Source of the DNA: an uncultured Bacteroidales bacterium | Lineage (GTDB): Bacteria; Bacteroidota; Bacteroidia; Bacteroidales; Muribaculaceae | Direction: 5' to 3' | Assembly (NCBI GenBank): GCA_900554715.1 | Contig: USIN01000035.1 | Location: 1 to 12,735 of the forward strand | DNA: 12,735 bases | Shown here: one piece after another, positions 1-7,776 of the stretch | Layout: the number at the start of each line of letters is the position of its first letter | How positions within the stretch are numbered: the first letter of the stretch is position 1 | Notes under the pieces: generated by a model | What the model was told of the DNA's origin: nothing | Database searches by the model: none | What the model saw: the letters and a program-made list of their open reading frames with translations, nothing else | Translations under genes and position numbers: made by a program

Positions 1-158
1 ACATGGCAGTATCTCCCCGGTCTGACAATCTACTATGATCCCAACGCCCCGACAGAAGCAACCGTCTCTATATAATAATCATTGCCTTTCTGGTCGTTAT
101 GGTGGCAATACTCGCCTGGCTCTCCTCGCCGTACGCTCCGGCTTTTCCGGCAAATTAA
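1..158 (+). pseudogene. 3' end of an unidentified gene, probably a membrane protein, apparently frameshifted
   Basis: The window opens inside a gene. The frame starting at base 1 reads TWQYLPGLTIYYDPN and onward to a TAA at 73-75. A second frame, open from 39 to a TAA at 156-158, encodes RPDRSNRLY followed by IIIIAFLVVMVAILAWL, a textbook membrane helix with a positively charged leading flank. This second frame has no ATG, GTG or TTG start before the helix; its first ATG, at 99, lies inside it. Its stop sits 12 bases before the next gene, a normal operon spacing here. The simplest reading is one gene whose protein ends in a membrane segment and whose frame was broken by loss of one base near 40-50; one added C near 45 would give YYDPN-RPDRSN. 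Alternatively the gene really ends at 75 and the helix is chance. Family not recognised. Confidence 0.4.
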
Positions 159-170
159 CCTCAATAACCC

Positions 171-1301
171 ATGTCTGTTACAATAAAACCCATCAAGCCG
201 ACAAAAGACGAGCTGCGACGCTATGTCGAGTTCGGCATAGAGCATTATAAAGGCAACGGTTGCTATGTGCCGCCGCTGATTGTCGACGAGATAGCGACCC
301 TGTCGCCGGCAAAAAATCCCGCATTTGATTTCTCGACATCATGTTCGTTCATGGCCTATCGCGACGACAGGCCCGTCGGACGAATAACCGCCATAATCAA
401 CGACGCATATAATAAAAAGACCGGGACGAAGACCCTGCGTTTCGGCTTTGTCGATTTCATTGACGACGCCGAGGTTGTCGATGCTCTGTTTGCCGCTGCT
501 GAAGAGTGGGGGCGCAAGCGCGGCATGACCGAGATTGTCGGCCCCATGGGCTTCACCGACATGGATCCCGAAGGTATGCTCATCGAGGGCTTCGACGAGA
601 TGGGCACGATGGCGACGATATACAACTATCCCTACTATCCGAAGCACATGGAGCGCATGGGCTTTGAAAAAGACGCCGACTGGATCGAATACCGCATCAA
701 GATTCCCGACGGCATCCCCGACAAGCATAAACGCATAGCCGAGATAGTAAGAAAAAAATTCGGTCTGCGCATCGTGCCGGCCACGTCGCGAAAGAAGCTG
801 AAGGACAGCTACGGTCGAGCCCTGTTCAAGCTCATCAACGAGGCCTATTCAGACCTCTACGGCTACGTCGAGCTGACCGACCGCCAGATTGACTACTATA
901 TCGACGCGTATCTCGGCGTTATCCGCCTCGAAGATGTCTGTGTCGTAGTCGATTCCGACGATAATCTCGTCGCCGTCGGCATTTCGATGCCGTCGCTGTC
1001 GAAGGCTCTGCGCGCCTCGGGTGGCAAGCTCTTCCCGACAGGCTGGTGGCATCTTTGGAAAGCCATTCGCGGCAAGACCGATGTTGTCGATCTGCTGCTT
1101 ATCGCGGTCAAGCCCGAGTATCAGAGCAAAGGCGTCAATGCTCTTATGTTTACTTATCTGATACCCAATTATATCGCCAACGGCTATAAATATGCCGAGA
1201 GCAATGTCGAGCTTGAAGGAAACGAAAATGTCCAGAAACAGTGGGAGTATTTCGAGCGCCGGCAGCACCGTCGCCGCCGCGCCTGGAAAAAGAAGCTGTA
1301 A
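171..1301 (+). CDS. GNAT-like acyltransferase-fold protein of unknown substrate
   Basis: A 376-residue soluble protein with no signal peptide or membrane segment. It looks like two GNAT-like halves. The first has VGRITAIIN around residues 67-75, then a conserved-looking stretch rich in Gly, Asp and Met (EIVGPMGFTDMDPEGM) and a GFEKDADWIEYRI end. The second has a beta strand LLLIAVKPEY (308-317) followed by QSKGVN (318-323), which fits the acyl-CoA pyrophosphate-binding motif A pattern Q/R-x-x-G-x-G/A except at the last position. The C terminus is very basic (RRQHRRRRAWKKKL). Homologues near the Bacteroidales dcw cluster carry inconsistent names in databases, including N-acetyltransferase and, from memory, GTP cyclohydrolase; nothing here resembles a cyclohydrolase. 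The ATG at 171 lies just after in-frame stops at 156 and 165, so it is the likely start. A strong terminator follows, separating it from the dcw operon. The fold is likely; the substrate is unknown. Confidence 0.85.
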   Translation: MSVTIKPIKPTKDELRRYVEFGIEHYKGNGCYVPPLIVDEIATLSPAKNPAFDFSTSCSFMAYRDDRPVGRITAIINDAYNKKTGTKTLRFGFVDFIDDAEVVDALFAAAEEWGRKRGMTEIVGPMGFTDMDPEGMLIEGFDEMGTMATIYNYPYYPKHMERMGFEKDADWIEYRIKIPDGIPDKHKRIAEIVRKKFGLRIVPATSRKKLKDSYGRALFKLINEAYSDLYGYVELTDRQIDYYIDAYLGVIRLEDVCVVVDSDDNLVAVGISMPSLSKALRASGGKLFPTGWWHLWKAIRGKTDVVDLLLIAVKPEYQSKGVNALMFTYLIPNYIANGYKYAESNVELEGNENVQKQWEYFERRQHRRRRAWKKKL

Positions 1302-1351
1302 AAGATAACGGAGCCTTTCGGCCTCGAAATCATATGGAAGCGAAATGATTG

Positions 1352-1393
1352 CGACCGCCTGTTTACAAACGTAAACAGGCGGTCGTTGTGTTT
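1352..1393 (+). terminator. Rho-independent-type terminator after the GNAT-like gene
   Basis: A perfect 14-bp stem (GACCGCCTGTTTAC at 1353-1366 pairing with 1371-1384) closes an AAAC loop. It is extended by a C-G pair (1352/1385) and a possible G-U pair. A moderately T-rich tail, TTGTGTTT, follows at 1386-1393. It lies about 50 bases after the stop at 1301 and before the AT-rich leader of rsmH, so it should end transcription of the upstream unit. The tail is not a pure T run, so efficiency is uncertain. The stem is nearly symmetric, but no opposing gene is present for it to serve. Confidence 0.75.
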
Positions 1394-1470
1394 AATGCGC
1401 TGAAATTCAAACGTGAGCGCCAATGTTAATAACTTTTTGATTTTAACACTATAAAAAACACTGTTTGGTG

Positions 1471-1503
1471 TTGTAAATTTATGCAAAAAAATGAGTAATT
1501 TTA
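1471..1503 (+). promoter_or_regulatory. Candidate Bacteroidota-type promoter for the dcw operon
   Basis: The 140 bases between the terminator and rsmH are markedly AT-rich compared with the coding sequence. Bacteroidota sigma-ABfr promoters have a -33 element TTTG and a -7 element TAnnTTTG. Here TAATTTTA (1496-1503) matches the -7 consensus except for the last base, with TTG at 1471-1473 about 22 bases upstream. An alternative -7 box is TAAATTTA at 1474-1481, which lacks a well-spaced -33 box. The octamer AAAATGAG occurs twice (1488-1495 and 1510-1517), possibly by chance. That a promoter lies in this gap is likely; the exact boxes are a guess. Confidence 0.3.
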
Positions 1504-1533
1504 CGTTGTAAAATGAGCATAGTGTAATTACCG

Positions 1534-2463
1534 ATGGATCAGGAAGTTTATCATATACCGGCTTTGCTGCCGCAGTGTCTTGAGGGCTTGGATATCAAGC
1601 CCGGCGGCGTTTATGTCGACGCTACCTTTGGTGGCGGCGGTCATTCACGCGCGATTGTCGAGCGTCTTGCTGCCGGCGGCCACCTCTATTCCTTCGACCA
1701 GGACGAGGACGCCGTGCGCCGCGCTTTCAGCGACGACCGCTTCACGATGGTATATGGCAACTTCAGATACCTCACCAACTTCCTGCGTTATTATGGGGTT
1801 GACCGGGTCGACGGCATACTTGCCGATCTCGGCGTATCGTTCCATCACTTCGACGACGGCGAGCGCGGTTTCTCGTTCCGCTCCGAGGGGCCGCTCGACA
1901 TGCGCATGAACCGTCGCGCGCGTCTGACAGCCGCCGAAATCGTCAACACCTATGACGAAAAACAACTCGCCGATATCTTCTATCTCTACGGCGAGCTCAA
2001 GCAGTCGCGCCGCATAGCCTCGGCCATCATCGCCGCCAGAGCCAAGGCGCCCGTGGATACAATCGAGCGCCTGCTCGAGACCGTGCGGCCGCTCGTCAAC
2101 CCCAGGAAGGAGAAAAACGAGCTCGCGCGTCTCTTCCAGGCCCTGCGCATCGAGGTCAACGGTGAGCTTGACGCTCTCCGCCGTTTTCTGACGAGTGCGC
2201 TCGCCGTGCTCCGTCCCGGCGGCCGTCTGGCTGTGATAACCTATCACAGCCTTGAAGACCGTCTGGTCAAGAACTTCATGCGCACAGGCAACTTCGAGGG
2301 TGATGTCGAGAAAGACTTCTTCGGCCGCGTCGCCACTCCCTGGCGTCTTGTCACCGGCAAGCCGGTCGTTCCCGACGATGCCGAAATCGAGCGTAATCCG
2401 CGAAGCCGCAGTGCCAAACTCCGCGTGGCCGAAAAAATAACCGACGAAAACACACAGTCATAA
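1534..2463 (+). CDS. rsmH: 16S rRNA (cytosine(1402)-N(4))-methyltransferase RsmH
   Basis: A 309-residue protein of the usual RsmH (MraW) length. The family methylates N4 of cytosine 1402 in the decoding centre of 16S rRNA using S-adenosylmethionine. The SAM-binding motif I, DATFGGGGHS, is at residues 29-38, followed by FDQDEDA, ILADLGVS, GPLDMRM, the RLFQALRIEVN block and ITYHSLEDRLVK. The conserved end NPRSRSAKLRVAEK is present, so the protein is complete. The ATG at 1534 is chosen because the N-terminal HIPALLPQCLEGL aligns with the usual family start; no longer in-frame start is visible. It is the first gene of the packed operon and follows an AT-rich leader without the mraZ gene that often precedes it. 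The gap to the ftsL-like gene is 11 bases. Confidence 0.97.
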   Translation: MDQEVYHIPALLPQCLEGLDIKPGGVYVDATFGGGGHSRAIVERLAAGGHLYSFDQDEDAVRRAFSDDRFTMVYGNFRYLTNFLRYYGVDRVDGILADLGVSFHHFDDGERGFSFRSEGPLDMRMNRRARLTAAEIVNTYDEKQLADIFYLYGELKQSRRIASAIIAARAKAPVDTIERLLETVRPLVNPRKEKNELARLFQALRIEVNGELDALRRFLTSALAVLRPGGRLAVITYHSLEDRLVKNFMRTGNFEGDVEKDFFGRVATPWRLVTGKPVVPDDAEIERNPRSRSAKLRVAEKITDENTQS

Positions 2464-2474
2464 ACCTAAGTGCA

Positions 2475-2852
2475 ATGGGAATCTTTGAAAAATACAAACA
2501 GGCAGAAGCCGGGCGACAGCTCAAAAACGCCATCGACGTCACTACACACGGGCGTGTGCTGTCGAGCCGCTTTTTTAAACGCTATTTTGTGCAGACGACA
2601 GCCATCGTCGCTGTTATACTCGTTTACATCTCATGCCGTTACGACAGTGTGACAGCGATGGAGACCATCACATCGCTCAACTCCGAGCTTGAAATCTGCA
2701 AGACAGAGCTCCAGAACCAGCGCTCACACTACATGTCGTCGACACGAGAGTCGGCGATGCAGCATCTTGTCGACACCCTCGGTCTCGGCCTCGGCATCCA
2801 GGACCGTCCCCCCTTTAAACTAAGCTATGAAAACCATGACAACAAAAAGTAA
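2475..2852 (+). CDS. ftsL: FtsL-like cell division protein
   Basis: A 125-residue single-pass membrane protein, as expected for the Bacteroidota FtsL-like family. It has a basic cytoplasmic N terminus, one hydrophobic segment at about residues 38-54 (FVQTTAIVAVILVYISC) and a periplasmic stretch (about 60-90) with coiled-coil-like spacing. The C terminus LGLGIQDRPPFKLSYE resembles the family ending. FtsL proteins form a complex with FtsB and FtsQ and activate the FtsW-FtsI septal synthase. Sequence conservation is low in FtsL, so the call rests mainly on size, topology and its position between rsmH and ftsI. Its last 26 bases overlap the start of the penicillin-binding protein gene, suggesting coupled translation. 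Confidence 0.85.
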   Translation: MGIFEKYKQAEAGRQLKNAIDVTTHGRVLSSRFFKRYFVQTTAIVAVILVYISCRYDSVTAMETITSLNSELEICKTELQNQRSHYMSSTRESAMQHLVDTLGLGLGIQDRPPFKLSYENHDNKK

Positions 2853-5025
2853 CAGAAAGAACCCTAAGGTCATCAGCCGCCGCAACCATATACTCGGTCG
2901 CCTCGGTCTCATCTCGTTCATGATACTGCTCCTCGCCGGAGCCATAATTTTCATGGCCGTCGACACCACGGTCGTCAACGCCGCCAAGTGGAATCAGAAG
3001 GGCGAGCGCCATCTCGGCGACACCGTCCTCATCAAACCTCTGCGCGGCGACATCCTCGCCGGCAACGGCAGCATCCTCGCGACAAACCTTAACTACTTCA
3101 ACCTGCGCATCGATTTCAGAACCAAAAAGTTCCTGATCCGTGAATATCATGCCGCCGTCGACAGTCTCGCCGACAGCCTCGCCGTCTACTTTCCGGTACG
3201 CAGCCGCGACGAATGGAAAAAATATCTCTGCCGCGAGCTCGACAAGCCCAAGTCGAAGCGCAGCCGCTCGTTCCTGCTGCTGAAGGAGATTTCTGACGAC
3301 GACGTGCAGCGTGTCAAAGGCTTTCCCTTCTTTAAACGTACCAAAAACGCCAATCGCACCGGTCTGGTCAAAGAGCGTGTCCTCAAACGCAAATATCCCT
3401 ACGGCGACATGGCCCATCTGAGCATCGGCCGCGTCGGTGAGGTCGGACTGCGTGACGTCAGAGGCGCTTCGGGTCTCGAGCGCGCCCTCGACTCGCTGCT
3501 CTACGGCATACCCGGCAAGGCAAAGAAAGTGTTCTTCACCGACCGTCTCGGCAACTGGACAATCCAGAAACCGCGCCACGGCTATACCGTCACGACCACA
3601 ATCGACATCACCATGCAGGACATCCTCGAGCACGAGCTCGGCGACATGCTCCTGACGACAGGTGCCGAGTGGGGTTCGGCCATGCTCATGGAGGTCGCTA
3701 CCGGCGACATCAAGGCCATCTCCAACCTCGAGCGCGACACTCTCGATGCCGGTCGCTATATCGAAGGCATGAACCGCATCGTCCTCGCCTACGAACCCGG
3801 GTCGGTTGTCAAGACCATCTCGATGCTCGTCGCCCTCGAAGACGGTTTTGCCTTCCCGCTGACGCGTCCCTTCCATATTGAGCCGAAGGGCGTCGGCTAC
3901 CGCTACTGCGGCGGCCGTCCCATCAACGACACCCACTCGCCCTCGTCGCTGTCGGTCGACCGCTTCCTCGAATACTCGTCAAACATCGGCATGACCAAGC
4001 TGATGACCTCACACTTCGAGAGCAATCCCAACGCTTTCCGCCAGCGTCTGCGCGATCTGGGCTTCTTCGACCGCTTCAACACCGGCATGGAACGCGAGCG
4101 CACACCATATTTCCCCACGCTCGAGAATAACCGCGGCGGCCGCATAGCATTGTCGCGCATGGTCTTCGGCTACTCGACCATGATACCGCCGCTCTATACA
4201 TGCGCCGTCTATAACGCCATCGCCAACGGCGGCCGCTTCGTCCGCCCGCGTCTCGTCAAGGGTCTGAGCCTGCCCGACGGCACAGACTCTGTTATCCCCG
4301 TCAGCTATATCCGCGACCGCATCTGCAGCGAGGAGAACGCCGGCATCCTGCGCGAGATGCTCCACTCGGTCGTCTGGGGACAGGGCGGCACGGCCAAGGC
4401 CGTGCGCAGCAAGATTGTCGACATAGCCGGCAAGACCGGCACATGTCGCATCATCGCCGAACCCAAAAAGGTGAAGAACGACACCGTCAAGGGCCGCACC
4501 GACAAGGTAGCTGTCAAGGCCGGCGGCTATCTCGACAACCGCTACCGTCTGGCCTTCTGCGGCTTCTTCCCCTACGACAATCCCAAATATACATGCTTTG
4601 TCGTCATCAGCGACCCGTCGCCGGCCTACAAGGGCGCGGCCACAACGTCGGGCACTGTTGTCAAAAACGTCGCTTTGAAGCTGTTCTCGCGCGGCATGCT
4701 CGACAACAGCTCGGATATAAACGAAGAGTCGCATCCCGGCACACGTCCGACACTCTACGCCTCGTCGAATCCCGACCGCAACAAGACCCTTGCCGCCGGT
4801 CTCCGTTTTCCATCCGGCGTCGAAATCAAGTCGCCGGCAGCCGTCCGCAGCGGTCAGGTGCCTGACGTGCGCGGACTCGGCATACGCGAGGCCGTCGTGC
4901 GTCTCGAAGAGTGCGGTTTCAACGTAGGCTTCAGCGGCGTGGGTTATGTGGCGAGCCAGTCGCCGGCTCCCGGCACTGTCGCCGCCCGCGGTTCTAAAAT
5001 ATCAATAAATCTGACTCAAAACTGA
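2827..5025 (+). CDS. ftsI: Septal class B penicillin-binding protein (peptidoglycan transpeptidase) with PASTA domain
   Basis: A 732-residue class B penicillin-binding protein, the D,D-transpeptidase that crosslinks septal peptidoglycan. A basic N terminus is followed by one membrane helix (about residues 23-45) and the dimerisation region with the RGDI motif (73-76). The transpeptidase domain has its three motifs intact: SVVK with nucleophile Ser326 and Lys329, SSN at 384-386 and KTG at 536-538. Residues 675-732 form one PASTA domain (VPDVRGLGIREAVVRLEECG, then the SQSPAPGT turn), a fold known for binding muropeptides. The start at 2827 overlaps the ftsL-like gene by 26 bases; an in-frame ATG at 2836 is an alternative. 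The stop overlaps the murE start by one base (TGATG). The partner glycosyltransferase should be the FtsW encoded downstream. Confidence 0.95.
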   Translation: MKTMTTKSNRKNPKVISRRNHILGRLGLISFMILLLAGAIIFMAVDTTVVNAAKWNQKGERHLGDTVLIKPLRGDILAGNGSILATNLNYFNLRIDFRTKKFLIREYHAAVDSLADSLAVYFPVRSRDEWKKYLCRELDKPKSKRSRSFLLLKEISDDDVQRVKGFPFFKRTKNANRTGLVKERVLKRKYPYGDMAHLSIGRVGEVGLRDVRGASGLERALDSLLYGIPGKAKKVFFTDRLGNWTIQKPRHGYTVTTTIDITMQDILEHELGDMLLTTGAEWGSAMLMEVATGDIKAISNLERDTLDAGRYIEGMNRIVLAYEPGSVVKTISMLVALEDGFAFPLTRPFHIEPKGVGYRYCGGRPINDTHSPSSLSVDRFLEYSSNIGMTKLMTSHFESNPNAFRQRLRDLGFFDRFNTGMERERTPYFPTLENNRGGRIALSRMVFGYSTMIPPLYTCAVYNAIANGGRFVRPRLVKGLSLPDGTDSVIPVSYIRDRICSEENAGILREMLHSVVWGQGGTAKAVRSKIVDIAGKTGTCRIIAEPKKVKNDTVKGRTDKVAVKAGGYLDNRYRLAFCGFFPYDNPKYTCFVVISDPSPAYKGAATTSGTVVKNVALKLFSRGMLDNSSDINEESHPGTRPTLYASSNPDRNKTLAAGLRFPSGVEIKSPAAVRSGQVPDVRGLGIREAVVRLEECGFNVGFSGVGYVASQSPAPGTVAARGSKISINLTQN

Positions 5026-6482
5026 TGAAGAAACTGTCAAATCTACTTTCGGCTGTAATAACCGAAGAAATCATAGGCGACGAGCACGTCGCCGTCGCCG
5101 GCGTGACCTCCGACTCGCGGCAGTGCGGCCCCGGTTCGCTCTTTGTCGCCGTCAGGGGCTATAACGTCGACGGCCATGCCTTCATCGCCAAGGCTGTCGA
5201 GGCCGGCGCTTCGGCTGTCGTCTGCGAGAGCATACCTCAGGACATCACGGCAAACGTCACCTTCGTCCGCGTCGCCGACGCCTCGGTCGCTCTCGGCTGT
5301 CTCGCCTCGCAGTGGTATGACAACCCCTCGCGCAAACTGCGTCTGATAGGCGTCACCGGCACCAACGGCAAGACAACCGTCGCCACGCTCATCTACGAGC
5401 TGGCCCGCATCTTCGGCCTCAGGGCCGGACTGCTCTCGACCGTCGTCAACAAAGTCGGCGACACCGACGTGCCATCGACCCACACCACGCCCGACCCGCT
5501 CGAGCTCAACCGCCTCCTCGCCGACATGGTCGAGGCCGGCTGCAGCATCGCCGCCATGGAAGTCAGCAGTCACGCTGCCGCCCAGCACCGCATCGCCGGT
5601 CTGCATTTCGCCGGTGGCATATTCACGAATCTCACGCGCGACCATCTCGACTATCACAAGACATTCGACGCATACCTTGCCGCCAAAAAATCGTTTTTCG
5701 ACATGCTGCCCCGCGAGGCTTTCGCCCTGGTCAACATCGACGACCGCAACGGCAAGGTGATGGTCCAGAATACATTGGCTCACGTCTACTCATACTCGAC
5801 CTGCAATGACGCCGACTTCCGCGGCCGCATCGTCGAGAACCGCCTCGACGGCATGCTCGTCGCCTTCAACGGTCACGAGGTCGAGACTCTGTTTACAGGA
5901 CGCTTCAATGCCGCCAACCTCACTGCCGTCTATGGCGCCGGAGTGCTTATGGGCTTCGACGGCTATGAACTCCTTGTCGCCATGAGCCGGCTTGTGCCCG
6001 TCGCCGGCCGTTTCCAGACATTCAGGGGCCGCGGCGTCACGGCGATTGTCGATTATGCCCATACACCCGACGCTCTTGTCAACGTGCTCGACACCATACG
6101 CGACGTCATCGGCCGCAATCACGCCGTCATCACCGTCTGCGGCGCCGGAGGCAACCGTGACCGCGGCAAGCGTCCCGTCATGGCCGCCGAGGCGGCCCGT
6201 CGCAGCGACCGTGTCATCCTGACATCCGACAATCCGCGTGACGAAAAGCCCGAAGACATCATCGCCGACATGCTCGCCGGACTCGACGACGAGGGGCGCC
6301 GACGCACCCTGACGATAACCGACCGCCGCGAGGCCATCCGCACAGCCGTGGCTCTCGCCCGCGAGGGCGACGTTGTCCTCATTGCCGGCAAAGGCCACGA
6401 GACCTACCAGATCATCGGCGGCGTCAGCTCGCACTTCGACGACCGCGAGGAAGTGACAAAAGCTTTAGGCGTAGACAAATAA
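5025..6482 (+). CDS. murE: UDP-N-acetylmuramoyl-L-alanyl-D-glutamate--2,6-diaminopimelate ligase MurE
   Basis: A 485-residue cytoplasmic Mur ligase that adds the third amino acid to the UDP-MurNAc peptide at the cost of ATP. The N-terminal UDP-binding domain includes SDSRQ and GSLFVAVRG. The P-loop GVTGTNGKTT lies at 109-118, followed by STHTTPD, EVSSHA, NLTRDHLDYH and YLAAKK, in which Lys221 is the probable carbamylated lysine. The C-terminal domain has DYAHTPDAL and the DNPR motif at 402-405. DNPR is the known signature of enzymes that add meso-diaminopimelate; lysine-adding MurE has a different sequence there. A DAP-type peptidoglycan is therefore predicted. Length is normal for the family. 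Its start shares one base with the ftsI stop, and mraY begins 22 bases after its end. Confidence 0.97.
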   Translation: MKKLSNLLSAVITEEIIGDEHVAVAGVTSDSRQCGPGSLFVAVRGYNVDGHAFIAKAVEAGASAVVCESIPQDITANVTFVRVADASVALGCLASQWYDNPSRKLRLIGVTGTNGKTTVATLIYELARIFGLRAGLLSTVVNKVGDTDVPSTHTTPDPLELNRLLADMVEAGCSIAAMEVSSHAAAQHRIAGLHFAGGIFTNLTRDHLDYHKTFDAYLAAKKSFFDMLPREAFALVNIDDRNGKVMVQNTLAHVYSYSTCNDADFRGRIVENRLDGMLVAFNGHEVETLFTGRFNAANLTAVYGAGVLMGFDGYELLVAMSRLVPVAGRFQTFRGRGVTAIVDYAHTPDALVNVLDTIRDVIGRNHAVITVCGAGGNRDRGKRPVMAAEAARRSDRVILTSDNPRDEKPEDIIADMLAGLDDEGRRRTLTITDRREAIRTAVALAREGDVVLIAGKGHETYQIIGGVSSHFDDREEVTKALGVDK

Positions 6483-6504
6483 CCGACTAACAACATAAAA
6501 CGAA

Positions 6505-7755
6505 ATGATATATTATCTTTTTACGATTCTCAAGCAGTATGGGCTCCCCGGCTCGCGTCTGATGGACTACATCACCTTCCGGTCGGGCGTCGCCTTTGTG
6601 CTTGCGCTTCTGATTGCTATTTTCATAGGCCGCAAGATCATTGACCGCCTGCAGCTGATGCAGGTAGGCGAGATTATCCGCAATCTTGACCTCGAAGGTC
6701 AGCAGAAAAAGACCGGCACGCCGACGATGGGCGGCATCATCATCATCGCCGCCATACTCATTCCCGCATTGCTTGTGGGCAATCTCGCCAATGTCTACAT
6801 GCTGCTGATGATTGTCGCCACCCTCTGGCTCGGCACCATAGGTTTTCTTGACGACTACAAGAAAATCAAATACCGCAATAAAGACGGCATGAAAGGCAAA
6901 TACAAGATTATCGGTCAGGTCGGCATCGCCGTCATCGTCGCCGTGACGATGTTCCTTAACCCCGACATGGTCATCGTCGAAAACCGCGAGGTCGTCAACG
7001 TCACCACAAACGAGGTCGAACAGGTCGTCTATGACACCGAGACCACCAAGTCGCCCCAGACGACGATTCCTTTTGTCAAGAACAACAACTTCGACTACTC
7101 GTCGCTGACATCATGGATGGGACGTCATGCCGAGACCGGCGGATGGATAATCTTCTTCATCTTCGTCATCTTCTTTGTCTCGGCGACGAGCAACGGCGCC
7201 AACCTCAACGACGGCCTTGACGGCATGACCTCGGGACTGTCGGCCATCATAGGCGTCGCCCTTGCCATCATGGCCTATCTCGGCGGCAACGTCATCTACT
7301 CGTCATACCTTAATATAATGTATATACCGGGCAGCGAGGAGCTGGTCGTCTATATGGCCGCCTTCATCGGCGCCCTGGTCGGGTTCCTGTGGTATAACGC
7401 CTATCCGGCCCAGGTATTCATGGGCGACACAGGCAGCCTCACCCTTGGCGGCATCATCGCCGTCTTCGCAATACTGATTCACAAAGAGCTGCTGCTGCCG
7501 ATACTGTGCGCGCTCTTCTATATCGAAGACCTTTCGGTCGTGCTTCAGGTGGCATATTTCAAGAAGACGGGCGGCAAGCGCATCTTCAAGATGTCGCCGC
7601 TGCACCATCATTTCCAGAAACCCGGCAACGCCGGCATCGACGCCCTCATACAGCGTCCGCTGGCGCCAATCCCCGAGGCAAAGATCGTCACTCGTTTCTG
7701 GATTATCGGCATAATACTCGCCGTCGTGACATTCGTGACTTTAAAAATCAGATAA
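6505..7755 (+). CDS. mraY: Phospho-N-acetylmuramoyl-pentapeptide-transferase MraY
   Basis: A 416-residue polytopic inner-membrane enzyme that transfers phospho-MurNAc-pentapeptide from UDP to undecaprenyl phosphate, making lipid I. Family signatures are KKTGTPTMGGI, the catalytic aspartate pair in FLDDYKK (Asp116 and Asp117), NLNDGLDG (234-240, with Asp236 and Asp239), FMGDTGSLTLGG and the histidine motif SPLHHHFQ (His367-369). It is longer than the roughly 360-residue enterobacterial enzyme because of a polar segment of about 60 residues (152-212) between two membrane helices. Similar extra length is typical of Bacteroidota MraY as far as I recall. The ATG at 6505 follows an A-rich stretch without a clear Shine-Dalgarno site. 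The gaps are 22 bases before it and 21 bases after it. Confidence 0.97.
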   Translation: MIYYLFTILKQYGLPGSRLMDYITFRSGVAFVLALLIAIFIGRKIIDRLQLMQVGEIIRNLDLEGQQKKTGTPTMGGIIIIAAILIPALLVGNLANVYMLLMIVATLWLGTIGFLDDYKKIKYRNKDGMKGKYKIIGQVGIAVIVAVTMFLNPDMVIVENREVVNVTTNEVEQVVYDTETTKSPQTTIPFVKNNNFDYSSLTSWMGRHAETGGWIIFFIFVIFFVSATSNGANLNDGLDGMTSGLSAIIGVALAIMAYLGGNVIYSSYLNIMYIPGSEELVVYMAAFIGALVGFLWYNAYPAQVFMGDTGSLTLGGIIAVFAILIHKELLLPILCALFYIEDLSVVLQVAYFKKTGGKRIFKMSPLHHHFQKPGNAGIDALIQRPLAPIPEAKIVTRFWIIGIILAVVTFVTLKIR

Positions 7756-7776
7756 GGACACACATTTACATATATA

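Noticed and set aside
35..250. Forward open frame of 71 codons across the GNAT-like gene start
   Set aside because: It runs 80 bases into the GNAT-like gene in another frame, has no protein-like features, and competes with a better membrane-helix frame.
2815..3936. Antisense open frame of 373 codons opposite ftsI
   Set aside because: It lies entirely opposite a gene with intact catalytic motifs. The C-ending codon bias of this genome removes stops from an antisense frame, and the translation has no recognisable domain.
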